64,000 nt of DNA from an uncultured Chitinophagaceae bacterium (GCA_937958995.1 CALGAP010000009.1:124001-188000), one strand, 5' to 3'; shown: positions 8,492-16,723, numbered from the stretch's first letter. The notes: generated from the sequence alone by a model not told the origin. Numbers and translations are program-made.

Positions 8492-9613
8492 TTATACCAA
8501 TCCTGCCAACGTCTTGATACGATCGTATTCTTTACTATCAACCTTATGAATAAGCAGGTATTCGATGATATGACTGAAATTGATCACGCCCACGAACTGG
8601 TCGGCTTCCATTACAGGGAAAACACGTTCGTCGTTCTCGGCCAGTTTTTCCAGGACACTGTCTACAGGTTGATCGGCGTCGAGGTACACCAGCTCCTGGT
8701 GCATCAGGTTGCCCACCAGTTCATCATAATTTTTTTCGGCGATGGCTTTTATGATCTCTATGCGATTGATAGCGCCGATGGGTTGGGCGCCTTCCATCAC
8801 CACAAAATATTTGCTGTGGTTATTCATCAGCACGCTGGCTGCATCTTTTACCGGCGTATTTGATTGTATGCTGTTGTAATCATACATCAGCACTTCGCGC
8901 AGCTTCATTCCCTGTACCAGCGATTTCAATCGCAGGTAATACTCTTCCATACCGGCAGAAAACAGAATGAAAATGCCGATAACAGGAAGAAAGAAATTGG
9001 TGAATATAATGCCGAGCACAATGAAGGCAATGGCAATAGCCTTTCCTACATACGCAGCAATGGTGGTAGCGCGCACATAGTTGATCTTGAAACCAAGCAG
9101 CGCGCGCAAAATTCTGCCCCCGTCGAGCGGAAAGGCAGGAATAAGATTGAATACGGCAAGCGTTACATTCGCGATATGCAGGTTATAGAGAAAATCGTGA
9201 CCATGGGTTATACTCACATCGGCCTTAAATTCCCAGATAGGACGGTAGTCGCCGATAAAAGGAAGCAGTACAAGAGCAATCAGGAAACTCACCGCAGGTC
9301 CGGCGCTGCTGATCATAAGCTCTTGTTTGGGGTTGCTCGGAAATTTCTCAATACTCGCAATGCCGCCGACAGGCAGCAGTACTACGTTCTTTGCTTTGAT
9401 GCCATAACGCGAAGCCATGAGTGCATGGCCCAGTTCGTGCAAGGTGATGCAGGCAAATAAGGCTGCCAGGAAGAGGAGAGACCATGCCAGTTCGGGAACT
9501 GTGTTACCCAGCCGGGCATTTACCAAAACAATCCAGCCTACCAGGAACAGGAAGGTCCAGTGTATCGAGATATTGATACCTCTTATTGTCATTATCTTGA
9601 ACGATCCGCGCAT
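8492..9613 (-). CDS. Site-2-type membrane metalloprotease (M50) with CBS pair
   Basis: 373 residues; ATG at 9592 (M8, MTIRGINISIHWTFLF) is a possible later start. The membrane protease core has the zinc motif H59-E-L-G-H63 in a helix (FACITLHELGHALMA) and the second motif NLIPAFPLDGGR, whose Asp is the third zinc ligand. Residues about 235-365 form two CBS repeats facing the cytosol (VKDAASVLMNNHSKYFVVME and DADQPVDSVLEKL). The family cleaves substrates inside the membrane; CBS domains suggest control by adenylate nucleotides (family knowledge). M50-CBS proteases are recurrent neighbours of Hsp20 and Usp genes in stress islands. No operator pair lies directly upstream; transcription may read through the hairpin behind hsp20 or start at an unseen promoter. 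Confidence 0.85.
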   Translation of the reverse strand: MRGSFKIMTIRGINISIHWTFLFLVGWIVLVNARLGNTVPELAWSLLFLAALFACITLHELGHALMASRYGIKAKNVVLLPVGGIASIEKFPSNPKQELMISSAGPAVSFLIALVLLPFIGDYRPIWEFKADVSITHGHDFLYNLHIANVTLAVFNLIPAFPLDGGRILRALLGFKINYVRATTIAAYVGKAIAIAFIVLGIIFTNFFLPVIGIFILFSAGMEEYYLRLKSLVQGMKLREVLMYDYNSIQSNTPVKDAASVLMNNHSKYFVVMEGAQPIGAINRIEIIKAIAEKNYDELVGNLMHQELVYLDADQPVDSVLEKLAENDERVFPVMEADQFVGVINFSHIIEYLLIHKVDSKEYDRIKTLAGLV

Positions 9614-9631
9614 AGCTCAGCATTTTAAAAA

Positions 9632-9665
9632 ATTTTAAAAACCCCGCCGCGGCTGTACGGCGGGG
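9632..9665 (-). terminator. Rho-independent terminator behind hsp20
   Basis: Perfect 8-bp stem CCCCGCCG (9642-9649) / CGGCGGGG (9658-9665), followed on the minus strand by a T/A-rich tract. It closes the ytxH-hsp20 operon and may be leaky into the protease gene. Confidence 0.8.
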
Positions 9666-9691
9666 AAAAAGAGAAACCACCTTGACCTATC

Positions 9692-10138
9692 CTATTTAAC
9701 GGCAATATGCTTTGCCGCAGCCTGTTTCTTTGCTTCTTCCTTTTTGGGAAGAACTAGTTTCAGTTCGCCATCTTCGTAAGTTGCCTCAATCTTTTCCTTG
9801 TTCACTTCCTCAGGCAGTGTGAAACTGCGACTAAACGAAGAGAAATTATATTCCTTGCGTGTATAGTTTTTATCCTTTTCTTCTTTGCTTTCTTCCTTTT
9901 CGCAGCTGATGGTCAGCATGTCACCTTCAATATCGATGTTGAAATCGCTTTTCTTCAAGCCAGGGGCAGCAACCGATACGGTGTATTGACTGTCGTTTTC
10001 AGTTATGTTTACAGCGGGTACTTTCAGTTCACGGGTTAACCAGCGGCCGCCATCGAACCATTCACTCCAGGGTTTAAAGAAGTCATCGAGTGTGGCGGGA
10101 AAGAGTTCTGCTCTCTTGCCAAGTGTTCTGATTGACAT
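9692..10138 (-). CDS. Small heat-shock protein (Hsp20/alpha-crystallin)
   Basis: 148 residues from ATG at 10138, which has an AGGAGG ribosome site 6 nt upstream; the GTG two codons earlier overlaps that site. The alpha-crystallin domain runs from about 42 to 140: VPAVNITENDSQYTVSVAAPG, then GDMLTISCEKEE, then the conserved A-x-Y-x-x-G-x-L near the end seen here as ATYEDGELKLVLPKK. An Ala/Lys-rich tail follows. It is an ATP-independent holdase of the cytosol. It is the last gene of the ytxH/holin-X/unknown/hsp20 operon, driven by the operator pair at 10980-11013. In Mycobacterium the equivalent HspX is a top dormancy-regulon gene (established), which supports the reading of this island. Confidence 0.93.
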   Translation of the reverse strand: MSIRTLGKRAELFPATLDDFFKPWSEWFDGGRWLTRELKVPAVNITENDSQYTVSVAAPGLKKSDFNIDIEGDMLTISCEKEESKEEKDKNYTRKEYNFSSFSRSFTLPEEVNKEKIEATYEDGELKLVLPKKEEAKKQAAAKHIAVK

Positions 10139-10168
10139 AATCACCTCCTTTTATTTTGAGTTAAAGAA

Positions 10169-10384
10169 TTATTTGCGGAAAATATTCAATAGTCTGCCGA
10201 CGCCTCGGCTGGCTACTTTGTTCAGCATCCATTCAAAAGCCAGGTCGCGGGCAAAATTTTTCAGGCTTATGCTCTTTCTTACCTTTCTGCACGATTCCAG
10301 CATTTGCTTTTCGAGATGCAGCTGCCTCTCGCGCAGTCTTGCCTGCTCCACTCTTAACTGATCAATGTTCCTGATCTTTTTCAT
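10169..10384 (-). CDS. Small basic hypothetical protein of the hsp20 operon
   Basis: 71 residues, rich in Arg, Lys and Leu, with a predicted N-terminal helix/coiled coil (QLRVEQARLRERQLHLEKQM) and a C-terminal amphipathic segment (NKVASRGVGRLLNIFRK). No known domain recognised. It overlaps the upstream holin-X gene by 23 bp and sits 30 bp before hsp20, so it is translationally linked to them. Such small genes are typical between holin-X and Hsp20 genes in Bacteroidota; membrane association through the upstream protein is a guess. Confidence 0.65.
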   Translation of the reverse strand: MKKIRNIDQLRVEQARLRERQLHLEKQMLESCRKVRKSISLKNFARDLAFEWMLNKVASRGVGRLLNIFRK

Positions 10385-10736
10385 GGTGCTCGCTGTCTTT
10401 GAACAGTTGTTGAATAATAGCGTTCATAATGGGGATGCGGATCAATCTTTCACGAGCAAGCCAGAATACGATGGCTTTTAGCAGGCAAATACCTGCAATT
10501 ACCAGGAAACCCCAGTAAGCTTTACCCAGCCATTCGCCCAGCAGAAGGGCCGCCGCAATGCAAAGGAATAAGACAAAGAAGAGAAATATTACCAGTACGG
10601 CTATACGCGAGAGAATAGCACTGGTGACACCGGAAACCTTTTCCGCCGCGCTGAGTTTTGCTATCTCCACTTTCGTGTTGATGTACTCCTTTGCATTGCT
10701 GGCGAGTTCTTCAATATGTGAGGAAAATTCGCTCAT
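10362..10736 (-). CDS. Holin-X / phage holin superfamily III-like membrane protein
   Basis: 124 residues with an N-terminal helical part (ASNAKEYINTKVEIAKLSAAEKVSG), then two hydrophobic hairpin helices (about 44-64 and 70-92) and a charged tail. The pattern is that of the Holin-X/DUF1469 family, which despite its name is usually not a phage lysis protein but a stress-associated inner-membrane protein found with YtxH and Hsp20. It overlaps ytxH by 4 bp (ATGA-type) and the next gene by 23 bp. Function unknown. Confidence 0.75.
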   Translation of the reverse strand: MSEFSSHIEELASNAKEYINTKVEIAKLSAAEKVSGVTSAILSRIAVLVIFLFFVLFLCIAAALLLGEWLGKAYWGFLVIAGICLLKAIVFWLARERLIRIPIMNAIIQQLFKDSEHHEKDQEH

Positions 10737-10930
10737 GATTGAAATTCGTTGACGACTTCTTTCTTAACTGTGTTGAACTTGTCTTTCAGTTCATCACCCA
10801 GTTTTTTTCCTTGTTCGCAGATTTTTTTGCGAGTTTCAGAACCTTTATCGGGAGCGAACAAAATGCCGAGTACAGCGCCGGCTGCGGCGCCGATGGCCAG
10901 GGCTGCGAGTATTTTTGCTGTGTTGTTCAT
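10733..10930 (-). CDS. YtxH-domain general stress protein
   Basis: 65 residues from ATG at 10930; a longer frame from 10951 is unlikely because the -7 box of the promoter covers 10949-10956. Structure: a glycine/alanine-rich membrane segment (AALAIGAAAGAVLGILFAP) followed by the YtxH hallmark APDKGSETRKKI and an amphipathic, apolipoprotein-like helix. It is the first gene of a four-gene operon. YtxH proteins are linked to general stress in Bacillus; molecular role unknown. Confidence 0.82.
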   Translation of the reverse strand: MNNTAKILAALAIGAAAGAVLGILFAPDKGSETRKKICEQGKKLGDELKDKFNTVKKEVVNEFQS

Positions 10931-10948
10931 ATCGTTGGTTTTATTGTT

Positions 10949-11013
10949 CAAAGGTAGTCGCGGCAGGTATTTCGAATAATGATCGAGCTCACGGCCATCG
11001 CTGACAGTTGTCA
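10949..11013 (-). promoter_or_regulatory. Tandem operators and -7 box of the ytxH-hsp20 operon
   Basis: Distal site TGACAGTTGTCA (11002-11013, nearly perfect palindrome, overlapping the mlaD stop) and proximal TGATCGAGCTCA (10980-10991), centres 22 bp apart. Next come 23 bp, then on the minus strand TACCTTTG (10956-10949), a full TAnnTTTG match. Confidence 0.85.
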
Positions 11014-11994
11014 GTAGGTCTTTTGCTTTTGCCTTTCCAGTTTTCTGAAGTATCCCCTGAAGAGGAAATTGTGTTTCAAGGCTTCCATATTCTCGTTGAA
11101 GGCTGCAGTGCCCTTCTCGATATTCTGAAGGCTGCTGTTGAGCTTCAGCACAATATTGCTGTCTTTCAGCAATGCATTTACCGTGCCTCTGCCATTCTTT
11201 ATTTCGTGCTCGATGTCTGCCACAGTTGAATGCAGGTTGTTGGTCAGTGCTTCTGCCTGCGCACTGGCCATTTCGATCTTTGCCATAGCATCATTCAGGC
11301 TGCGCGCAAACGAGGTGTCATTCAGCAGCATACCCAGCGATCCTTTTCCGTCTTTCACATTACTGACAATGGTTTCGAGTTCTTTGGTCATCTCAGCCGC
11401 GCGGGCAGTGGCTACCTGTATGTTGGAGGCCGCGGTTTTGAGGTGAGCGGGCAGCAACTGATCGTCGAGCAGTGTCATTAAGCCATTACTCGTACTCAAG
11501 CGTGAAGAAATATTTTTGAGGTTGGCCGCGATGGCGCCCACATCAGTATTTGTCTTTTCAAGTGTGCGCAGCATTTCGTCCATATCAATGGGTTGGCGGC
11601 TTGCCAGCACATCGCCTTGCTGCGCAAAAGGCGCGCTGCCATTACCGGCGGCAATATTTACCACCTTATTGCCCATTAAACCATCGGAGCCTATGGAGGC
11701 GACAGCATTTTTGCGGATCACCTGGTTCATCTCTTCATCCAGCACCATTTCCACTTCTACCAAGGTGTCGTTCAGAATATATATTTTTTTCACTGTGCCC
11801 ACTTCAATGCCGGCATAACGCACGTTGTTGCCTGCCACCAACCCTTGCACGTTGGTGAAGTGAGCCTTGAGCGTGTAAGTGGAACCAAACAGGTTTTTAT
11901 TTCTCCCGATCATGTACAGCAGCAGGATCAGGAAAGCAAGCCCTGCGAGCACAAACACGCCCAGTTTGATATTGTCAAGTATTTTCTTTTTCAT
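11011..11994 (-). CDS. mlaD: MlaD-family (MCE) lipid-transport protein
   Basis: 327 residues. One N-terminal membrane helix (LGVFVLAGLAFLILLLYMIG, about 11-30), an MCE domain (about 38-115: FTNVQGLVAGNNVRYAGIEV then GTVKKIYI) and a long helical/coiled-coil C-terminus that in this family forms a hexameric ring or needle. It is periplasmic and anchored in the inner membrane, and carries phospholipid for the Mla pathway together with the ATPase and permease just upstream (5 bp to mlaF). It is the last gene of the baeRF-mlaE-mlaF-mlaD operon. Confidence 0.9.
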   Translation of the reverse strand: MKKKILDNIKLGVFVLAGLAFLILLLYMIGRNKNLFGSTYTLKAHFTNVQGLVAGNNVRYAGIEVGTVKKIYILNDTLVEVEMVLDEEMNQVIRKNAVASIGSDGLMGNKVVNIAAGNGSAPFAQQGDVLASRQPIDMDEMLRTLEKTNTDVGAIAANLKNISSRLSTSNGLMTLLDDQLLPAHLKTAASNIQVATARAAEMTKELETIVSNVKDGKGSLGMLLNDTSFARSLNDAMAKIEMASAQAEALTNNLHSTVADIEHEIKNGRGTVNALLKDSNIVLKLNSSLQNIEKGTAAFNENMEALKHNFLFRGYFRKLERQKQKTY

Positions 11995-11999
11995 AACAT

Positions 12000-12725
12000 C
12001 TATTCAAAAAATTGTTTCACTTTAGGGTCGGTTGATTTTTGCAGTTCTTCAAACCTGCCTTCTGCATAGCACCTGCCATCTATCAGCATGATCACCCTGT
12101 CGGCAGCCATCCTCACACAGGTCATATCATGCGAGATGATGAGCGATGAGGTGCGGTATTTTCGCTGAATGCGTACAATCAGTTCTATTATTTCACGGGC
12201 AGTGATCGGGTCAAGACCTGTTGTTGGTTCATCATAGAGAATGATCTCTGGTTTTAATATGAGCGTGCGCGCCAACGCTATTCTTTTTCGCATACCGCCA
12301 GAAAGTTCGGCGGGCATCATGTCAATCGTGTGCAGCAGTCCCACATCTTCCAGCGCATTGGTCACCATCTGGTTCACTTCCTGCTGCGAGACTTTTATCC
12401 AGTGGCGGCGCAGCGGAAACTCCAGGTTTTGCCTTACCGTCATGCTATCGTACAATGCATTGCTCTGAAACAGGAAACCAACTTTGGCTCGAACCTGGTC
12501 AAGATCTGCACGACTTATCTGCGTGATGTTTTTCCCCAGCACTTCTATCGTTCCTTCGTCGGGCTCCAGCAGGCCAATGATGCACTTGATGAGCACCGAC
12601 TTGCCCGAACCGCTTTTGCCCAGCACCACCACGTTTTCACCTTTGTGAAGCGTGAAACTGAAATCGTTGAGCACGTGATTATTGCCAAACGATTTATAGA
12701 GGTGACTGATGGACATTACTTTCAT
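12000..12725 (-). CDS. mlaF: MlaF-family ABC ATPase
   Basis: 241 residues, full-length ABC domain. Walker A GKSGSGKS (36-43), Q-loop in FLFQSNALYDSMTV, signature LSGGMRKRIALAR, Walker B IILYDEPTTGLDP and H-loop in LIISHD. The signature and 'QSNALYDSMTVRQNLEFPL' are typical of MlaF. It powers retrograde or anterograde phospholipid movement through MlaE at the inner membrane. Four bp separate it from mlaE. Confidence 0.93.
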   Translation of the reverse strand: MKVMSISHLYKSFGNNHVLNDFSFTLHKGENVVVLGKSGSGKSVLIKCIIGLLEPDEGTIEVLGKNITQISRADLDQVRAKVGFLFQSNALYDSMTVRQNLEFPLRRHWIKVSQQEVNQMVTNALEDVGLLHTIDMMPAELSGGMRKRIALARTLILKPEIILYDEPTTGLDPITAREIIELIVRIQRKYRTSSLIISHDMTCVRMAADRVIMLIDGRCYAEGRFEELQKSTDPKVKQFFE

Positions 12726-12729
12726 ACTT

Positions 12730-13500
12730 TTAGTTTAAGCCTAACACATCTGTTATCTGTACTACTACCAGGTCAATCACGAAAATCATGGTGGAGGAGG
12801 CCACTACTGCCGAGTTGGCCGATCTTCCCACGCCTTCAGTCCCCTTGCTTGAATGATACCCTTTGTAACACCCGATGATCGCCACTGCAAAACCGAAGAA
12901 GAAACATTTGATGAATGCGGGCAGCACATCGCCGAACGAGAGATTGTTGAACACCTGCATGTAAAATAACCGGAAGCTGGTGACGCCATGAATATTCACA
13001 CCCAGGTAAGAACCGTAGAGCGAAATGGCATCGCTCAGCATTACGAGTACGGGCAACATAAAAGTGCCTGCCAGTACTCTCGTAACCACCAGGTATTTGA
13101 ACGGGTTGGTACCCGATACCTCCATAGCGTCTATCTGTTCGGTCACCTTCATAGAGCCGAGTTCGGCGCCGATACTGCTTCCTATCTTGCCCGCAAAGAT
13201 CAGCGCAGTGATCACGGGTCCTATTTCCCGCACGATGGCAATACCCACCATTGCAGGCAACTGCGACTCCACGCCGTAGCGAAGCAGCGAAGGACGCAGT
13301 TGCATGGTAAGCACGAGGCCCATAATAAAACCGGTAAGTCCGATCAGCGGGAGCGATTTATAACCGATGATATAACACTGCCTCACGAATTCAGCGAGTT
13401 CATAACGGGGACGGAAGACTTCAGAGAAAAACCTTCCCGCAAATCTTGCGGTGCCACCGGTCTCGGCGAGGAATTCTCTTGTTTTTAATGGTAAGGCCAT
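12730..13500 (-). CDS. mlaE: MlaE-family ABC permease
   Basis: 256 residues, five to six membrane helices. Family motifs: GFIMGLVLTMQLRPSL, AIVREIGPVITALIFAGKIG (the EIGP/AGRxG-type coupling region), GSSIGAELGSMKVTEQIDAM and CYKGYHSSKGTEGVGRS near the C-terminus. It is the transmembrane subunit of the Mla phospholipid transporter. It lies 6 bp after the aeRF1-family gene, indicating one transcript. Confidence 0.93.
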   Translation of the reverse strand: MALPLKTREFLAETGGTARFAGRFFSEVFRPRYELAEFVRQCYIIGYKSLPLIGLTGFIMGLVLTMQLRPSLLRYGVESQLPAMVGIAIVREIGPVITALIFAGKIGSSIGAELGSMKVTEQIDAMEVSGTNPFKYLVVTRVLAGTFMLPVLVMLSDAISLYGSYLGVNIHGVTSFRLFYMQVFNNLSFGDVLPAFIKCFFFGFAVAIIGCYKGYHSSKGTEGVGRSANSAVVASSTMIFVIDLVVVQITDVLGLN

Positions 13501-13506
13501 GGCTTA

Positions 13507-14604
13507 TCAATAATATCGGATCAAAGCAATCTGCCGGTAATCTTTCAGCACACCGGGATCTACAAATTCCACATCACCGCCATATTGCAACACTTTTTCT
13601 ATAATATCGTCCACCACGTCTTTTATGTAAAAAGGTGTGTCGTTAATTTCGTCTTTGTCGAACACCACGGTGCCGTCGTTTGATTTGTGAACGGCGCGTG
13701 TGTAATTTTTCTCTACTACCAGCAGTCTTCCTTTCTGCCTGTTGGCTGCATGCCACACTTCATCAAGCCCAATAGCCAGTTTGCGCGCACCTTGCGCCGC
13801 ATCGAGTTGATGCAGTAAATCTTCCTGCTTCACTTTCTTCCAGTCTGCCACATGCGGCGCTATGGCCTTCTGGATACCCTGGTCGGTCACTTCATCGAAG
13901 TTGCCGTGTACAAAACCGGTGATGCGGTTGGTATAGCGCGACATTTTTTTGAAATGACCTACTGTGCGCTCAGGGCCCATCACGAACAGGGGTAGGGGCG
14001 ATGCTTTCAGGATGACGCCCAGGCTGCTGTCAACGTTGTGAAGGAATTTCTCCAGCAACACTTCTTTCTTCTCAGAAGGATTGAATGCTTTGCTGGCGCG
14101 ACCCACATCTTCGCGCAGGTAAGTATCGCTGTTATCTGCCGCTACTGAAAGCAGGCGAATAAACTGAACAGTATTGCCAAGGTAAATGCGCGCGCGTTCG
14201 CTGCTGATCACGAGTACAAGATATTTGTGAATCTCTTTCTTGCTGTATACCAGGTCCCTGATCTCGAAAGACTCATCAATGATCATTTTTTCCTCAACGG
14301 GGATGTCGAGGTAAAAAACTTTTTCAAAAACCGGTGATACAAATAAGGCAATACTCTTCTTGTAGGTTGAGTAATCGAGGCTACGGACCAGGTTCTCCAA
14401 TTTTTCAATTACAGGTTTGGCTCTGTCTGCCGGGTATGTTTTAAAAAGTTCTTTTTTTACTTTTTCACACAGCAGGTGCAACCTGTATTCGAGATCTGCC
14501 TTAGCAGACATTTTCGGCTCGAAAGGAACGATGAGTGAAACGCTTGGAAGGTATGGAGTGGCTTCCAGCAATTCTCTTTCGTCACTTAGCTTTTCTTGTA
14601 CCAT
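13507..14604 (-). CDS. Bacterial aeRF1-family (BaeRF, Balon-like) predicted ribosome hibernation factor
   Basis: 365 residues. N-terminal PSVSLIVPFEPKMSAKADLE (20-39) fits the 'SLYLP' strand that opens bacterial relatives of eRF1/Pelota; a central strand/helix region with IYLGNTVQFIRLL and a C-terminal part with VDDIIEKVLQYGGDVEFVD resemble the second and third domains of that fold. I place it in the BaeRF group that includes Balon, shown in Psychrobacter to occupy the A site of idle ribosomes with EF-Tu (established knowledge). The family call is from memory of similar annotations and could be off at subfamily level. The gene leads the mla operon and has its own operator pair and perfect -7 box. 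Confidence 0.6.
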   Translation of the reverse strand: MVQEKLSDERELLEATPYLPSVSLIVPFEPKMSAKADLEYRLHLLCEKVKKELFKTYPADRAKPVIEKLENLVRSLDYSTYKKSIALFVSPVFEKVFYLDIPVEEKMIIDESFEIRDLVYSKKEIHKYLVLVISSERARIYLGNTVQFIRLLSVAADNSDTYLREDVGRASKAFNPSEKKEVLLEKFLHNVDSSLGVILKASPLPLFVMGPERTVGHFKKMSRYTNRITGFVHGNFDEVTDQGIQKAIAPHVADWKKVKQEDLLHQLDAAQGARKLAIGLDEVWHAANRQKGRLLVVEKNYTRAVHKSNDGTVVFDKDEINDTPFYIKDVVDDIIEKVLQYGGDVEFVDPGVLKDYRQIALIRYY

Positions 14605-14623
14605 GGCAGTAATGTTTAGGTTT

Positions 14624-14688
14624 CAAAAGTATTTTCTTAATTTCCGATGGCCACTGACGATGGTCATCGAATGATTTGATAAGCATCA
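14624..14688 (-). promoter_or_regulatory. Tandem operators and -7 box of the baeRF-mla operon
   Basis: Read on the minus strand: distal TGATGCTTATCA (14688-14677), 10 bp, proximal TGACCATCGTCA (14666-14655), 23 bp, then TACTTTTG (14631-14624), with ATG at 14604. The same two sites serve the AI-2E gene in the other direction. Confidence 0.88.
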
Positions 14689-14719
14689 TAGTACATCAGC
14701 ATCATACACGCTACTTTTA
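14655..14719 (+). promoter_or_regulatory. Tandem operators and -7 box of the AI-2E permease gene
   Basis: Distal TGACGATGGTCA (14655-14666), 10 bp, proximal TGATAAGCATCA (14677-14688), 23 bp, then TACTTTTA (14712-14719). ATG at 14724 is only 4 nt after the box, so the message may be leaderless. Confidence 0.82.
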
Positions 14720-14723
14720 TAAA

Positions 14724-15794
14724 ATGCTCACCAATTACACCGACAACAAGTTTGTTTTACTGAAATACCTGCAGTTGGTATTTTTTGCGTCAGCCATTCT
14801 TTACTTTGGCAGCACGCTTTTTGTCCCCATTTGTTATGGACTATTGATAGCCATTGTTCTGTACCCCATATGCAGGTGGCTGGAACAGAAGGGCTGGCCG
14901 CGCAGCCTGGCAATAACACTGGGACTGCTGGTGGTAGTAATACTATTCTGTGCATTGGTGACGCTGCTGATTGTGCAGGCCAATGTGTTCTGGCGGGATA
15001 TGCCCGAGTTGATGAATAAGCTCACGCCCATGCTGGCTGAGTTGCAGACCTGGCTGGAAGAGACGCTGGGTCTGACCGTTTCCGCACAAAATGAGTGGTG
15101 GCAAAATACCTTGCAAAGGATTGGTAATAACGCGGGTGATATTGCGCGTAATACTATTTCGGCTACAGCCGGCACTTTTTTCATGTTGTTTCTCGTGCCC
15201 GTATATGCGGCGCTGTTTCTCTATAGCCGCGAGACATTTGTTGATTTTGCGCTCAGCCTGGTGCGCCCCGAAAACCGCCAGCAATTAAAGAATGTACTGC
15301 ACGAAGTGGTGAACACCTATTTCAAGTTTATAAAAGGCATGCTGTTGGTTTACCTGATTGTAGGCATACTCAATAGTATTGGCCTGCTGGCCCTGGGTAT
15401 AAGGCATGCTATTCTCTTTGGAATGCTTACGGCCATTATGACAATCATTCCTTATGTCGGAATCATCGTTAGCGCCTTGCTTCCCATTTCTGTTGCCTGG
15501 ATCACTAAAGATTCTGTGTGGTATCCTGTAGGCGTGGTGGCTGTATTTGCATTTGTGCAATACCTGGAAGGAAATGTGATATTCCCCAGGGTGGTGGCCA
15601 CTCAGCTGAAGGTGAGTACCTGGATCACACTGGTGGCCATCATTGCCGGAGGGTTACTCTGGGGTGTCAATGGAATGATTCTGTTTATACCTTTTGTCGG
15701 CATATTAAAAGTGTTATTCGACAACATGCCAGGCACCGAATCATTAAGCATTTTATTTGAACGAAGAGAAAGAACAAAGCCGGTAAAAAAATGA
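14724..15794 (+). CDS. AI-2E-family (PerM/TqsA-like) membrane transporter
   Basis: 356 residues from ATG at 14724; a longer frame from TTG at 14676 is rejected because it would run through the proximal operator and the -7 box. About eight membrane helices in the family layout: a 3-helix start (LVFFASAILYFGSTLFVPIC), a periplasmic stretch (about 75-130) and a C-terminal bundle with MTIIPYVGIIVSALLPI and LEGNVIFPRVVATQLKVS. Family members export autoinducer-2 or act as ion/proton antiporters; the substrate cannot be read from sequence. It shares an operator pair with the divergent baeRF-mla operon and ends in a terminator shared with the usp gene. Confidence 0.85.
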   Translation: MLTNYTDNKFVLLKYLQLVFFASAILYFGSTLFVPICYGLLIAIVLYPICRWLEQKGWPRSLAITLGLLVVVILFCALVTLLIVQANVFWRDMPELMNKLTPMLAELQTWLEETLGLTVSAQNEWWQNTLQRIGNNAGDIARNTISATAGTFFMLFLVPVYAALFLYSRETFVDFALSLVRPENRQQLKNVLHEVVNTYFKFIKGMLLVYLIVGILNSIGLLALGIRHAILFGMLTAIMTIIPYVGIIVSALLPISVAWITKDSVWYPVGVVAVFAFVQYLEGNVIFPRVVATQLKVSTWITLVAIIAGGLLWGVNGMILFIPFVGILKVLFDNMPGTESLSILFERRERTKPVKK

Positions 15795-15827
15795 TCACTC
15801 ACCGCGCGATTACCTGCGGTGAGTGAT
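15794..15827. terminator. Bidirectional terminator between AI-2E and usp genes
   Basis: Perfect 12-bp stem ATCACTCACCGC (15794-15805) / GCGGTGAGTGAT (15816-15827), loop 10 nt, with A-run on the left and GA-rich right flank. It overlaps the last codons (ITHRR) and the stop of the minus-strand usp gene. Confidence 0.8.
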
Positions 15828-16640
15828 GAAGACCGGTAATTGGTGATTGCGTATCACATCGGAAACAAAACTTTTATTAAGCACTTGCGAGAACGAAGAT
15901 CTTCCATAAGCTCCGCACACCAGCAATGCATTCTTTTTCTCACTGATCCAGTCGGCAAAAGCTTTTGTTGAAGGCAGCTCCAGTTTTGATAATGTTAGCT
16001 CGGGAAAATGCCTTGCTGCCAGTTCCATGATGTTGGCTTCGTCGGGAATTTCTTTTTTTTCGTCGCCGATGAATATTACCTGTGTCTCGTTGACGGCCAG
16101 CTCGGGCATCAGGTAAGCGAATTGTTTGATTGCGTACACCGAAGATTCAGAGCCGTCAAAAGCCAGGATATTCATTTCGGGGAATTCAAACTTCTCCGGA
16201 ACGATCACCACCGGGCATTCAGTCATCTGCAGCATATCTTTAAGATATACGCTGGGTTCACCAATTCCCACGCTGGTGTAAAATGTCTCGCTGCCCAGAA
16301 TGAGCAGGTCGGCATACCTGGTTTCTTTCCTGATTTCGGGCAAGGCAAAATCGCTGTAGTCCTGGTGGACACGAAACTCGATATTATGCCTGATGCACAT
16401 TTGCTTAAACCTGTCTATATTCTTCTGTACTTGTTCTATTTCATCTTGTTCCAGCAGGGGTACTACGGGACCGCCTGCCATTGCCGAAGCGCTTGCATAA
16501 CTCCACAGGCTTGAATAGTTTACCAGCGGAACAAATACTCCCGTAAGCAGGATTGGTGCTTTTTCGTTGAGACGCCTTGCAAACTCAAAGGCTCCTTCCG
16601 AAAAATGCGCGCCATCAAAGGCAAGAATTATCTTTTTCAT
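15810..16640 (-). CDS. Tandem-domain universal stress protein
   Basis: 276 residues from ATG at 16640 (MKKIILAFDGAHFSEGA); the upstream 28 codons of the open frame lie across the promoter and are excluded. Two Usp-like halves: N-terminal (1-150) with LAFDGAHFSEGAFEFA and the loop ADLLILGSETFY; C-terminal with ILAFDGSESSVYAIKQF and ALLVCGAYGRSSFSQVLNKS, the G-x2-G-x9-G-S/T-type ATP loop in modified form. Cytosolic; members modulate energy metabolism and survival under oxygen limitation (established in several bacteria). Paralogue of the usp at 21531, with shared motifs SECPV-type and GAYGR. Confidence 0.9.
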   Translation of the reverse strand: MKKIILAFDGAHFSEGAFEFARRLNEKAPILLTGVFVPLVNYSSLWSYASASAMAGGPVVPLLEQDEIEQVQKNIDRFKQMCIRHNIEFRVHQDYSDFALPEIRKETRYADLLILGSETFYTSVGIGEPSVYLKDMLQMTECPVVIVPEKFEFPEMNILAFDGSESSVYAIKQFAYLMPELAVNETQVIFIGDEKKEIPDEANIMELAARHFPELTLSKLELPSTKAFADWISEKKNALLVCGAYGRSSFSQVLNKSFVSDVIRNHQLPVFITHRR

Positions 16641-16658
16641 AATTAACTTTTGAGAACA

Positions 16659-16723
16659 TGAAGGTATTTCCGCAGCCTGTTTAAACGCATGACTACCAAC
16701 AGCAGTCCGGCTGAGAAAAATCA
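16659..16723 (-). promoter_or_regulatory. Tandem operators and -7 box of the usp gene (minus)
   Basis: On the minus strand: distal TGATTTTTCTCA (16723-16712), 10 bp, proximal TGTTGGTAGTCA (16701-16690, one half-site degenerate), 23 bp, then TACCTTCA (16666-16659), 6 nt short of a perfect box only at its last two bases. Spacing is identical to the other promoters. Confidence 0.7.

Noticed and set aside
8864..9460. 198-codon frame antisense to the M50 protease
   Set aside because: Shadow of a clear membrane protease gene on the other strand.
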